NCBI GenBank assembly: GCA_905181875.1
Contig: CAJIZH010000006.1
Location: 1 to 64,000, forward strand
Origin: Flavobacteriales bacterium UBA6770
GTDB lineage: Bacteria > Bacteroidota > Bacteroidia > Flavobacteriales_G > Salibacteraceae
Length of the DNA: 64,000 nt
Direction of reading: 5' to 3'
The notes beneath the pieces are model-generated. The model made no database searches and was not told the origin of the DNA. It worked only from the letters and a program-made list of their open reading frames with translations. Both the position numbers and the translations under genes were made by a program. Shown here piece after piece: positions 24,292-32,891 of this stretch. Every line of letters starts with the position of its first letter. Position 1 is the stretch's first letter.

Positions 24292-24699
24292 ATGTTTATA
24301 ATGATTATAACTACAGCAAAAACCGACAAGGTTGGAATAATTGCAAGCACATTATGTATAATACATTGCATTGCTACACCATTTTTATTTTTAGCCAAGT
24401 CTTGCTCAGCATCGTGCTGTGAAGCTTCGCCAAAATGGTGGAGTGCATTAGATTTTCTGTTTCTTTTAATATCATTTTTTGCAATTTATCAATCAAGCAA
24501 AAACTCTACTAAAAATTGGGTAAAATATGCAATGTGGACTTCTTGGGCGGTTTTACTTGCCGCACTATTAAACCAAAAAATCCATCCATTCTCTCTTTTT
24601 GAATACGCAATATATTTCCCAGCTCTAATGCTTGTTGCATTGCATATTTACAACTTAAAACACTGTCAATGCAAAACAGACAACTGTTGTACAAATTAA
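24292..24699 (+). CDS. MerC-domain membrane protein, probable zinc-linked metal carrier
   Basis: 135 residues with about four membrane helices and several Cys pairs: HCIATPF near residue 24, KSCSASCCEAS near 36, and a Cys/His-rich tail CQCKTDNCCTN. MerC proteins move mercuric ions in resistance operons, but in Bacteroidota merC-like genes are often in zinc loci. Here no merA or merR is present; it lies under the Zur-like operators and 20 bases before the COG0523 GTPase. I infer a role in zinc or other metal movement. A second ATG at 24301 is an alternative start. Confidence 0.78.
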   Translation: MFIMIITTAKTDKVGIIASTLCIIHCIATPFLFLAKSCSASCCEASPKWWSALDFLFLLISFFAIYQSSKNSTKNWVKYAMWTSWAVLLAALLNQKIHPFSLFEYAIYFPALMLVALHIYNLKHCQCKTDNCCTN

Positions 24700-24719
24700 A
24701 TACTAAAACTTAAAACAAA

Positions 24720-25922
24720 ATGAACAAGAAATTACCAGTAACGGTATTAAGCGGTTTTTTAGGAGCTGGAAAAACCACTTTACTCAACCATATTCTACAC
24801 AATAAACACGGCTTAAAAGTAGCCGTAATTGTGAACGATATGAGCGAAGTGAATGTAGATGCCAGGCTTGTAAATGAACAAAATACACTTTCCCGAACCG
24901 AGGAAAAATTAGTAGAAATGAGCAATGGTTGTATCTGTTGTACGCTCCGGGAAGACTTAATGATAGAAGTAGAAAAACTTGCTAACGAAGGTAGATTTGA
25001 CTATTTACTTATAGAAAGTACAGGAATTAGTGAACCAGTTCCCGTTGCACAAACTTTTAGTTTTGTAAGTGAAGATGGCGATATAGATTTATCAAAATTT
25101 AGTTACATCGATACAATGGTGACCGTTGTGGACTGTTTCAACTTTTTTAAAGATTTTGGGACAAATGAATTATTGGTTGACCGCAAGCTAACCGATATGG
25201 AAGGAGATTACCGAACGATTGTAAATTTACTGACCGACCAAATAGAGTTTGCTAATGTAATTATTTTGAACAAAACCGATTTGGTAGATGCAAAAACGGT
25301 AGGGATTTTGAAGGCATCTATTCAAAAACTAAACCCTGGAGCAAAGATTATTACTTCTGATTTTAGCAAAGTAAATCCGAAAGAGATTTTAAACACCAAA
25401 CTTTTTGACTTTGAGGAAGCTCAAACATCAGCAGGATGGCAAAAAGAATTAGAAGGCGGAACACACACACCAGAAACGGAAGAATATGGAATATCTTCAT
25501 TCGTTTTTAGAAACCAAAAACCATTTCACCCTGAACGTTTTTGGAAGTATATTAATGAAGATTATCCTTACAGTATAATTCGTGCCAAAGGATTGTTTTG
25601 GTTAGCCTCAAGATCTGATGATGCTATTAATTTTAGTCAGGCAGGTGGCTCATCACGAATGGAAAGAGCAGGAGTTTGGTGGGCAAGTATGACGTTTAAT
25701 GAAAGAACAAATTATCAAGCATTTGCTGATAATAAAGAATACATTGAAAGTAAATGGAACAAAAAATGGGGCGATAGAATGAATGAACTTGTTTTCATAG
25801 GTCAAGATATTGAAAAGGAAAAGATGATTGCCGACTTAGAAAAATGTTTATTACAAGATAATGAGCAACATTTATTTGAAAATAAGACTAATTTTATTGA
25901 TCCTTTTCCATTAGATATGTAA
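24720..25922 (+). CDS. CobW/COG0523 GTPase, probable zinc metallochaperone (ZigA/ZagA type)
   Basis: 400 residues. Walker [11 protein letters not shown] at about 14-23, the metal site CICC near 72 (the CxCC hallmark of COG0523), IESTGISEP, the G4 motif NKTD near 184, and a C-terminal CobW_C domain ([19 protein letters not shown]). Proteins of this group deliver zinc to client enzymes under zinc limitation. The gene is downstream of the merC-like gene in an operon with Zur-like operators, which supports zinc over cobalt or nickel. The client is not visible nearby. Confidence 0.87.
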   Translation: MNKKLPVTVLSGFLGAGKTTLLNHILHNKHGLKVAVIVNDMSEVNVDARLVNEQNTLSRTEEKLVEMSNGCICCTLREDLMIEVEKLANEGRFDYLLIESTGISEPVPVAQTFSFVSEDGDIDLSKFSYIDTMVTVVDCFNFFKDFGTNELLVDRKLTDMEGDYRTIVNLLTDQIEFANVIILNKTDLVDAKTVGILKASIQKLNPGAKIITSDFSKVNPKEILNTKLFDFEEAQTSAGWQKELEGGTHTPETEEYGISSFVFRNQKPFHPERFWKYINEDYPYSIIRAKGLFWLASRSDDAINFSQAGGSSRMERAGVWWASMTFNERTNYQAFADNKEYIESKWNKKWGDRMNELVFIGQDIEKEKMIADLEKCLLQDNEQHLFENKTNFIDPFPLDM

Positions 25923-26294
25923 CGGCTTAAAGAAGGGCAGCAGATAACAATTTATATAAAAAATAGTCGAATTAGTGCTAAATTCAAGGCTTTTGGCTCG
26001 TATCAAACTTTGTGCTTAACTAAAAGTTTAGTGCTTCAAAATCGCCTATATTTCATATACTAACCGTTGTATGCCATTTAAAAAAAGAGGAAACCAACCG
26101 CATATTTTAGCACATTTGGTTTTAGTCAACGTTGGTTGCCAATCGCACAAGTTAAAACCTGTCAAAGAGTATGTTTTTCCAATGCTAAAAACGAAATGTA
26201 TAAAAGAACTCTTTTATACTAACCGCTGCCAATTGAAAAAGGAAACAAACCTTTGTAAACCTCCTTAAAAAAATACTAAAAAACAGAATTAGTT
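25923..26294. repeat. 372-base non-coding patch of related palindromic/terminal repeats
   Basis: No credible gene. Two copies of a terminal motif in the same direction: TATACTAACCGTTGTATGCC (from 26057) followed by a run of A and GAGGAAACCAACC, and TATACTAACCGCTGCC (from 26215) followed by AATTGAAAAAGGAAACAAACC. A third, partial copy reads CAACGTTGGTTGCC (26127-26140). GGCAGC at 25936-25941 is complementary to GCTGCC at 26225-26230, so the whole patch has inverted ends. A short palindrome CTAAA-ag-TTTAG lies near 26020. The arrangement recalls cassette recombination sites or dispersed palindromic repeats; assignment is inference. Confidence 0.6.
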
Positions 26295-27284
26295 ATGAAA
26301 CACCCAGTTATTGATCTGCATTGCGACCTACTAGCACATATGTTGGATATGCCCAATCCAGACCCATTTAAACGTGAAGGTATTGGTTGTTCTTTTCCGG
26401 CATTGGCTGAAGGAAATGTGAAGCTGCAAGTGATGGCCATTTTTACTGCTACCCAAAAGGGAAGCACAGCATTGGCTTTAAGACAGAGTGAGATCTTTGC
26501 TTCCTTCCTTACCAAATACCCGAATGATTGCACCTTGATTGATGACGTAAGTACTTTAGGTCAAATTGCTACATCCTCTAAATTGGGCATGATTGCAGCG
26601 ATTGAAAATGCCTCGGGGTTTTGCGAAGAGGACGAGCAACTGGAAATTGGGTTAGAGCGATTGGAGCAAATCATCGCTAACACAAAGCGCATCCTGTACA
26701 TTGGATTTACGCATCATGCAGAAAACAGATTTGGTGGAGGAAATAACAGTAAAGTAGGGTTAAAGGAAGATGGAAAAACAGTACTCCAGTATCTGAATGG
26801 AAAAAAAATTGCAGTCGATTTTTCACATGCTAGCGATGCCTTGGCCCATGATATCCTAGACTATGTTTCAGAGCACAGTTTGGATATACCTATTCTGGCG
26901 AGTCATTCGAATTACCGCGCGGTTTTCGATCATGTACGCAACCTACCTGACGCTATTGCAAAAGAAATTATCCAACGGGGAGGAATTATTGGGGTTAATT
27001 TTTTGAGGGCATTTGTAAATAACGAAGATTCCAACGCCCTCTATCAGCATATCAATTACGGAATTGAATTGGGAGGTTTGAACTCCGTTTGTTTTGGAGC
27101 TGATTATTTTAGTACTGATAAACACCCTGACCGATCAAGGGTTCCTTTTTACTTTAAAGAGCATGGAGATGCAAGCCGTTATCCGTCCATTCTTGAAACG
27201 ATAGCCCAGCAGGTTTCACCACATGTTATTGAAGGCATCAGTAGTAAAAATGTGATGCATTATCTTATTCAACTTTGGAAGTAA
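26295..27284 (+). CDS. Membrane dipeptidase, peptidase family M19
   Basis: 329 residues of the renal-dipeptidase family, a two-zinc TIM-barrel enzyme cutting dipeptides, often D-residue-containing. First metal motif HCD at residues 9-11, the bridging Glu in AAIENASGF near 97, YIGFTHHAENRFGGG near 135, DFSHASD near 176, SHSNYRAV near 204, and GADYF near 271. No signal peptide is evident, so cytoplasmic. It starts just after the repeat patch and converges on uvrA. Confidence 0.88.
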   Translation: MKHPVIDLHCDLLAHMLDMPNPDPFKREGIGCSFPALAEGNVKLQVMAIFTATQKGSTALALRQSEIFASFLTKYPNDCTLIDDVSTLGQIATSSKLGMIAAIENASGFCEEDEQLEIGLERLEQIIANTKRILYIGFTHHAENRFGGGNNSKVGLKEDGKTVLQYLNGKKIAVDFSHASDALAHDILDYVSEHSLDIPILASHSNYRAVFDHVRNLPDAIAKEIIQRGGIIGVNFLRAFVNNEDSNALYQHINYGIELGGLNSVCFGADYFSTDKHPDRSRVPFYFKEHGDASRYPSILETIAQQVSPHVIEGISSKNVMHYLIQLWK

Positions 27285-27367
27285 GTTACGGGTCTGCTAA
27301 AATTCTTCAAAACAATACAATGCGTTGCTCTCTAAGCTGATTTTTTTAGTCAAGGAGGAGACTTATC

Positions 27368-30190
27368 TTAATCCTCCATTTCTTTTTTCAGGAACTTACC
27401 TGTATAAGATGCTTTGCAAGCTAAAAGACCTTTTTTATCACCTTGATACATAACTTTTCCGCCTTCATTTCCACCTTCGGGACCAATATCTATGAAGTGA
27501 TCACCCACTTTTATAAAGTCCATGTTATGTTCAATAACCAACACTGTATTTCCTTGATCAACAAGTCTATCAAGGACTTTCAATAGAATACGAATATCCT
27601 CGAAATGCAGTCCTGTCGTTGGTTCATCTAAAATATAAAAGGTGTTTCCAGTATTCTTTTTTGCCAATTCACTTGCTAACTTAACACGCTGTGCTTCACC
27701 GCCAGAGAGCGTTACACTCGACTGACCTAATGAAATATATCCTAACCCTACTTCATTTAACATTCTGATTTTCAAAGCTATTGAAGGGATCTTCTCAAAG
27801 AAAGGCAAAGCCTCTAACAGGGTCATATTTAATACGTCGGAAATGGACTTTCCTTTATAGCGTACTTCTAGTGTTTCTCGATTATAGCGTTTTTCGTTGC
27901 AGTCTTCACAGGTCACATAAACATCTGGCAAGAAGTTCATCTCTATGGTTTTTACACCAGCTCCTTTGCAGGTTTCGCAGCGACCACCTTTAACGTTAAA
28001 TGAAAAACGACCCGGTTTATAGCCTCTAATTTTAGCCTCTGGAAGGAGCGCAAATAAATTACGAATATCACCGAACACTCCAGTATAAGTGGCTGGATTA
28101 GATCTTGGTGTTCGCCCAATTGGGCTTTGATCTATTTCTATAACTTTATCAATATGTTCTAATCCTTTGATGCTTTTATAGGGAAGAGGCTTAGTAACGG
28201 ATTTATAAATATGTTGATTAAGAATAGGGTAGAGGGTATGGTTTATCAAACTGCTCTTTCCACTTCCCGAAACACCAGTTACCAAGATGAATTTACCCAA
28301 AGGCAATTCTATGTTTACATTTTGAAGATTATGGCCGGTAGCTCCTTTTAAAACTAGCTTTTTGCCATTTCCTGTTCTTGGAGTTAAGCGAACTTCAATT
28401 TCTTTTTTACCATTGAGATAGGTTGCTGTTTCGCTTTTTCCTTTAAGGATTTGAGCAGGTGTGCCTTCTTCAACGATATACCCACCATGCACTCCTGCAC
28501 CAGGGCCTATATCAAAAATGTAATCCGCCTCTAACATCATATCCTTATCGTGTTCAACCACCATTACGGAGTTTCCAATATCGCGGAGGTTTTTAAGGGC
28601 TTCAATCAGTTTAGAGTTGTCTCTCTGGTGCAATCCAATACTGGGTTCGTCTAAAATATAGAGCACCCCAACCAATTGAGATCCGATTTGAGTAGCTAAT
28701 CGAATGCGCTGACCTTCTCCACCAGAAAGCGTTTTTGCTGATCGATTAAGAGTCAAATAATTTAAACCAACATCCAATAAAAACTGAATGCGTGTTCGGA
28801 TTTCTTTAACTACTTCTTCCGCTATTTTCCCTTGATTTTTTGAAAGCTTAGAATGTATTGTCGCAAACCAAACATCCAATTCAGAAATATTAAGACTGGC
28901 AATATCTCCAATATTTTTGTTGTCGATTTTAAAGTAAAGCGCCTGTTTTTTTAATCGAGTTCCTGCGCAGGCAGGGCAGGCTACTTTATTCATGAAACTC
29001 TGAGCCCAACGCTGGTAACCTCGTCCAAACTCTTCATCCATTTGCTGTGTTAGCATGCTTACAATTCCATCAAATTGAAATCGATAATTATTATTTACAC
29101 CAGCTATTTGTGACTCGACAACTATTTCTTCATTACTTCCATACAGTAATTGATCAATCGTTTCGTCATCTAAATCAGATAGTGGTGATGTGATTTTGTG
29201 CCCTTTCGAATTCACTAAACCTTCCACTTGTTTGAAAATCCAATTCGACTTGTATGCTCCTAGTGGAGCCAAACCACCTTGTTTTATAGTCTTTTTAGTA
29301 TCTGGAATAATCTTATCTAAATCAACCTCCGACACTTCTCCTAAGCCATTGCATCGAGGACAGGCTCCTTTTGGCGAGTTGAATGAAAATAAGTTAGGAG
29401 CAGGCAAATCGTATGCTATTCCAGTACTAGGACACATTAGATCTCTTGAAAAAAACCGGCCCGTTTTTTCATGTTCACCAAGAATCATAATAACGTTATT
29501 GCCCATTTTCATGGCAACTTTAAACGATTCCTTGATACGAGCCTTTGATTTTGTTTCCACCTTTAAACGATCGATAACTAGCTCAATATCATGTGTTTTG
29601 TAGCGGTCCAATTGCATTCTAGGAACAATATCTTGAAGTTCCCCATTTACACGAACCTTAAGAAACCCTTTTTTTCCTACGTTTTGAAAAAGCTCTCGAT
29701 AATGTCCTTTTCTTCCACGAACAAGAGGTGCTAAAATTGATATTTTCTGGCCTTTATATTCGCTTAGAATGAGTTTTAGAATTTCATCATCACTATACTG
29801 AATCATTTTCTCTCCAGTATTATAGGAATAGGCATCTGATGCCCGAGCATAAAGCAAACGTATGAAATCGTAAATCTCAGTGATAGTTCCTACAGTGGAT
29901 CGAGGACTCTTATTCACTGTTTTTTGCTCAATACTAATTACGGGGCTAAGTCCGCTGATTTTATCGACATCTGGCCGCTCCAAGACTCCCATAAATTGTC
30001 GAGCATAAGAAGCGAAAGTCTCAATGTAACGCCTCTGTCCTTCAGCATAAATAGTATCAAATGCCAGAGACGATTTTCCGCTACCACTTAAACCTGTAAT
30101 AACGACGAGCTTATTTCTGGGAATTTTTACATCAATATTTTTAAGGTTGTGCTCGCGAGCACCATAAACTTCTAGAAACTCTTGTCGCAT
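27368..30190 (-). CDS. uvrA: Excinuclease ABC subunit A
   Basis: DNA damage sensor of nucleotide excision repair. 940 residues, full length: first Walker [10 protein letters not shown] at 33-41, zinc finger starting CPRCNGLG, the first ABC signature [14 protein letters not shown], second Walker [14 protein letters not shown], second zinc finger CETCKGAG and CEDCNEKRY, and second signature [15 protein letters not shown]. The start codon lies one base after the stop of the upstream lytic transglycosylase gene, so it may be transcribed with the exopolysaccharide cluster. No SOS box is recognisable in that gap. Confidence 0.96.
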   Translation of the reverse strand: MRQEFLEVYGAREHNLKNIDVKIPRNKLVVITGLSGSGKSSLAFDTIYAEGQRRYIETFASYARQFMGVLERPDVDKISGLSPVISIEQKTVNKSPRSTVGTITEIYDFIRLLYARASDAYSYNTGEKMIQYSDDEILKLILSEYKGQKISILAPLVRGRKGHYRELFQNVGKKGFLKVRVNGELQDIVPRMQLDRYKTHDIELVIDRLKVETKSKARIKESFKVAMKMGNNVIMILGEHEKTGRFFSRDLMCPSTGIAYDLPAPNLFSFNSPKGACPRCNGLGEVSEVDLDKIIPDTKKTIKQGGLAPLGAYKSNWIFKQVEGLVNSKGHKITSPLSDLDDETIDQLLYGSNEEIVVESQIAGVNNNYRFQFDGIVSMLTQQMDEEFGRGYQRWAQSFMNKVACPACAGTRLKKQALYFKIDNKNIGDIASLNISELDVWFATIHSKLSKNQGKIAEEVVKEIRTRIQFLLDVGLNYLTLNRSAKTLSGGEGQRIRLATQIGSQLVGVLYILDEPSIGLHQRDNSKLIEALKNLRDIGNSVMVVEHDKDMMLEADYIFDIGPGAGVHGGYIVEEGTPAQILKGKSETATYLNGKKEIEVRLTPRTGNGKKLVLKGATGHNLQNVNIELPLGKFILVTGVSGSGKSSLINHTLYPILNQHIYKSVTKPLPYKSIKGLEHIDKVIEIDQSPIGRTPRSNPATYTGVFGDIRNLFALLPEAKIRGYKPGRFSFNVKGGRCETCKGAGVKTIEMNFLPDVYVTCEDCNEKRYNRETLEVRYKGKSISDVLNMTLLEALPFFEKIPSIALKIRMLNEVGLGYISLGQSSVTLSGGEAQRVKLASELAKKNTGNTFYILDEPTTGLHFEDIRILLKVLDRLVDQGNTVLVIEHNMDFIKVGDHFIDIGPEGGNEGGKVMYQGDKKGLLACKASYTGKFLKKEMED

Positions 30191-30191
30191 C

Positions 30192-31184
30192 TTAGTTTTT
30201 ATTCTTAGAAGTGTCTAATTCTGTTAATGGAGGTTGGGTTTGTAATTGATTAATGAACTTTTCATCAGGAATCTTTATCTCATACTTCTTCCTTTTAGAA
30301 TTGGTCAGTTCTTTACTTCGTAACCAAGGATTGAGGTATTTAAGCACTTTGTAGTTTATACCATTTTGAGCTGCAAATTCAGTAAAGCTTGAAATAGATG
30401 AATCAGTTACTATGGTTTTATAGGTTATCGCGGGATAAAGATCTTTAGGTCTAAAGTTGAACCCAAACTGATTTGCATTTGATAAAATGTGTTTTGCTGC
30501 AAGAATTCTGAAGAGATATCTCGAAGTTTCTGAATTCAATAACAAATCGTAATAGGAGTTTACTTCTTGTTTATTCAATTGTCTTTGAAGTCCAGATTGG
30601 CCAATGTTATAAGAAGCGGCTGCAAGTGTCCAAGATCCAAATTTTTCTTTCGCTTCTTTTAAGTATAAGCAAGCTGCATGTGTTGATTTTTCCACGTGGT
30701 AACGCTCATCAACTTCGCTAGTTACTTCAAGACCAAATTCAGGAGCAGTTTTTTTCATGATTTGCCAAAAACCTGCAGCTCCAGCAGGAGAAACAACTTG
30801 AGTTAAACCGCTTTCGATAAGTGCTAAATACTTGAAATCATTAGGCACATTTTCTTCCAGTAAGATCTTTTCAATAATTGGAAACCAACGATTCAATCTC
30901 TTTATAAAAAGGAGCGTATTTGATTGCCAATAAGTGTTTACATGTAATTCTCGATCTAGTTTTTCTCTTACATCGATTAAGTTCATCGGAACCTTTTCTC
31001 CTGCAAATTCGATAGTGTTTGGAAGGTTTAGCGCGAATATTTTGTAATTTGCTTGAAAGACTTTTTTATAAGATAAGTCTTCTTTTTCTTCGTAAGTAGA
31101 GTAGGTGAAAAGGTAAATACTAAACGCGGATACAAAAACCGTAACACAAACAATTACGATTCCTCTTTGAATTTTACTTTTCAT
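30192..31184 (-). CDS. Lytic transglycosylase (MltD/SLT type)
   Basis: 330 residues with an N-terminal membrane anchor or signal (IVIVCVTVFVSAFSIYLFT). The Slt domain shows the catalytic Glu in LALIESGLTQ near residue 117, the AAGFWQIMKKTAPEFGL block and AAASYNIGQSGLQRQL. It cleaves the glycan strand of peptidoglycan to leave 1,6-anhydro ends. A LysM domain, found in MltD, is not visible. Overlaps the 3' end of the WecA-like gene by 11 bases and precedes uvrA by one base. Its place at the end of a polysaccharide cluster suggests opening the wall for export machinery, an inference. Confidence 0.85.
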   Translation of the reverse strand: MKSKIQRGIVIVCVTVFVSAFSIYLFTYSTYEEKEDLSYKKVFQANYKIFALNLPNTIEFAGEKVPMNLIDVREKLDRELHVNTYWQSNTLLFIKRLNRWFPIIEKILLEENVPNDFKYLALIESGLTQVVSPAGAAGFWQIMKKTAPEFGLEVTSEVDERYHVEKSTHAACLYLKEAKEKFGSWTLAAASYNIGQSGLQRQLNKQEVNSYYDLLLNSETSRYLFRILAAKHILSNANQFGFNFRPKDLYPAITYKTIVTDSSISSFTEFAAQNGINYKVLKYLNPWLRSKELTNSKRKKYEIKIPDEKFINQLQTQPPLTELDTSKNKN

Positions 31185-32271
31185 TTATTTCCTTAAACTT
31201 CTTTTTCGTTTTTGGCAATTGGGTGATACCAAATAGAACCCCAAAAACAATTAAAAACCAAGAGCCGAAAATTAGACTATAGCTGATGTCCCAAACTGGA
31301 AATACATTAACAATGACGTAGATAAGAATAAAACTTACAATACATATTCCTGAGAAAATTTGAGCAACGTTTCTATCTGACAATCCTAAATAGGAAAGGT
31401 GGTGCGTTGTATGGTCTTTTCCTCCAACAAAAGGAGATTGACCGCGTCTTATACGATTTATGATAACAGTCAATGTGTCACTTATCGGGATAACAAAAGC
31501 TAATAGAACAATTATCAATTGTTTTGAAACCGCTTCTTCAATACCTCCAACTGACTGATTATTCCAAAAATAAATGATTCCGAAAGTAGCCAGGACAATT
31601 CCTAAAAATTGACTTCCAGTATCGCCCATAAACATTTTTGAAGGGTGCCAATTAAAAAACAGAAAACCCACTAAACCACCCGAAATCCCAATGAGGGAAG
31701 AAATAAAGAAATGATTGAAATTTGGACTTATCCAAGCAACGCTAATGGCACAAAAAATTATAAATAATGAAACTACCGTAGTAATAGAATCCATGTTATC
31801 CAACATATTTATAGAATTCATAACAGCAACTACCCAAATTATCGTCAACAAATAGTTGAAAAGAGGGAGTTCAAAGAACGAAATAAAAGTCCCTGTTAAA
31901 ATGAGCACCATGCCACAGGCTAATTGAACCAAAAACTTCAGCAAGGGGTTTGTGTTATAAGCATCGTCTGATAATCCCATCAAAAACGCCATACCAGACG
32001 CCAGAAGCACTCCGAGATTCTGAAAGTTTAGATAGTCTAATACAGGATGAAATAGCAACGTGTATAACATGTAAGTTACTAGAAAAATGATGTAGAAACT
32101 AATACCTCCTAAGGCTGGTTTGGATATTGGAGACCATCTAACAATACTTTCATCCACATTTCTTCTTCCTAAGTTTTTAGAAAATTTCAGAAAGATCGTA
32201 TTCATTACAACTGATAGCAAAAGTGCTATGCAAAAAATACCGACGTACTTGTATAAATCTATCGAATTCAA
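31174..32271 (-). CDS. Undecaprenyl-phosphate sugar-1-phosphate transferase, WecA/MraY family
   Basis: 365 residues with about ten membrane helices, TTG start. Family motifs: GLSDDAYNT (metal-binding Asp pair) near residue 99, MLDNMDSIT near 155, FMGDTGSQFLG near 212, and the cytoplasmic His motif KDHTTHHLSYLG near 289. It should place the first sugar phosphate on the lipid carrier to begin a repeat unit. Overlaps the transglycosylase. Context within wza-wzc-rfbC favours WecA-type initiation of exopolysaccharide over MraY of the cell-wall pathway. Confidence 0.87.
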   Translation of the reverse strand: MNSIDLYKYVGIFCIALLLSVVMNTIFLKFSKNLGRRNVDESIVRWSPISKPALGGISFYIIFLVTYMLYTLLFHPVLDYLNFQNLGVLLASGMAFLMGLSDDAYNTNPLLKFLVQLACGMVLILTGTFISFFELPLFNYLLTIIWVVAVMNSINMLDNMDSITTVVSLFIIFCAISVAWISPNFNHFFISSLIGISGGLVGFLFFNWHPSKMFMGDTGSQFLGIVLATFGIIYFWNNQSVGGIEEAVSKQLIIVLLAFVIPISDTLTVIINRIRRGQSPFVGGKDHTTHHLSYLGLSDRNVAQIFSGICIVSFILIYVIVNVFPVWDISYSLIFGSWFLIVFGVLFGITQLPKTKKKFKEINEK

Positions 32272-32327
32272 ATCAATATCAAAGCTAGGGTATGCGTTTA
32301 TAATTGTTGGTTGGATTTAAAAAATAA

Positions 32328-32888
32328 TTAAGTTGATTTATACACAAATTGACTTTCAAAATCTATAAATTTTGGATTGAACTTATCTTTTTCTGATAGT
32401 ATTGGATTTTTCGAATTCCATTTTATATCGAGATCCTTGTCATTCCATAAAATTCCACCTTCTGATTCTTTATTGTACATACTAGAGCATTTGTAGTTAA
32501 ACAGTGAGTTGTCTTCAAGTGTTTCAAAGCCATGAGCAAACCCTTCTGGAATAAATAAAAAGAGTTTGTTTTTAGCACTCAGTTCAATTCCAAAATGCTC
32601 ACCATAAGTAGGAGAACCCTTTCTAATATCAACCACAACGTCATATACAGAGCCTAAAACCGCTCGAACAAGTTTAGCTTGGGCATAAGGAGGTTTTTGG
32701 AAATGTAACCCGCGTATAACATTTTTAAAAACCGATAAAGATTGATTGTCTTGCTTAAAATCATGAGTAATACCAAGATCTTGAAACCTATTTCGACTAT
32801 AAGATTCAAAAAAATAACCTCGCTCATCTTCGAAAACATTGGGTTCTAGAACAAATAGGCCTTTAATAGGTTCATCGACTAATTTCAT
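32328..32888 (-). CDS. rfbC: dTDP-4-dehydrorhamnose 3,5-epimerase
   Basis: 186 residues, a cupin enzyme of dTDP-L-rhamnose synthesis. Seen: FEDERGYFFESY near residue 19, the catalytic-His motif IRGLHFQKPP near 58 with AKLVRA after it, VVDIRKGSPTYG near 85 and FIPEGFAHGFETL near 111. rfbA, rfbB and rfbD are not in this window, so they must be elsewhere if rhamnose is made. Lies three bases after wzc, inside the exopolysaccharide operon. Confidence 0.92.
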   Translation of the reverse strand: MKLVDEPIKGLFVLEPNVFEDERGYFFESYSRNRFQDLGITHDFKQDNQSLSVFKNVIRGLHFQKPPYAQAKLVRAVLGSVYDVVVDIRKGSPTYGEHFGIELSAKNKLFLFIPEGFAHGFETLEDNSLFNYKCSSMYNKESEGGILWNDKDLDIKWNSKNPILSEKDKFNPKFIDFESQFVYKST

Positions 32889-32891
32889 ATT

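Noticed and set aside
24292-24699. Mercury resistance operon
   Set aside because: Only a MerC-like protein is present; no merR, merA, merT or merP, and the promoter has Zur-like operators.
26071-26268. 65-residue open frame
   Set aside because: Lies wholly within the repeat patch and its sequence follows the repeats.
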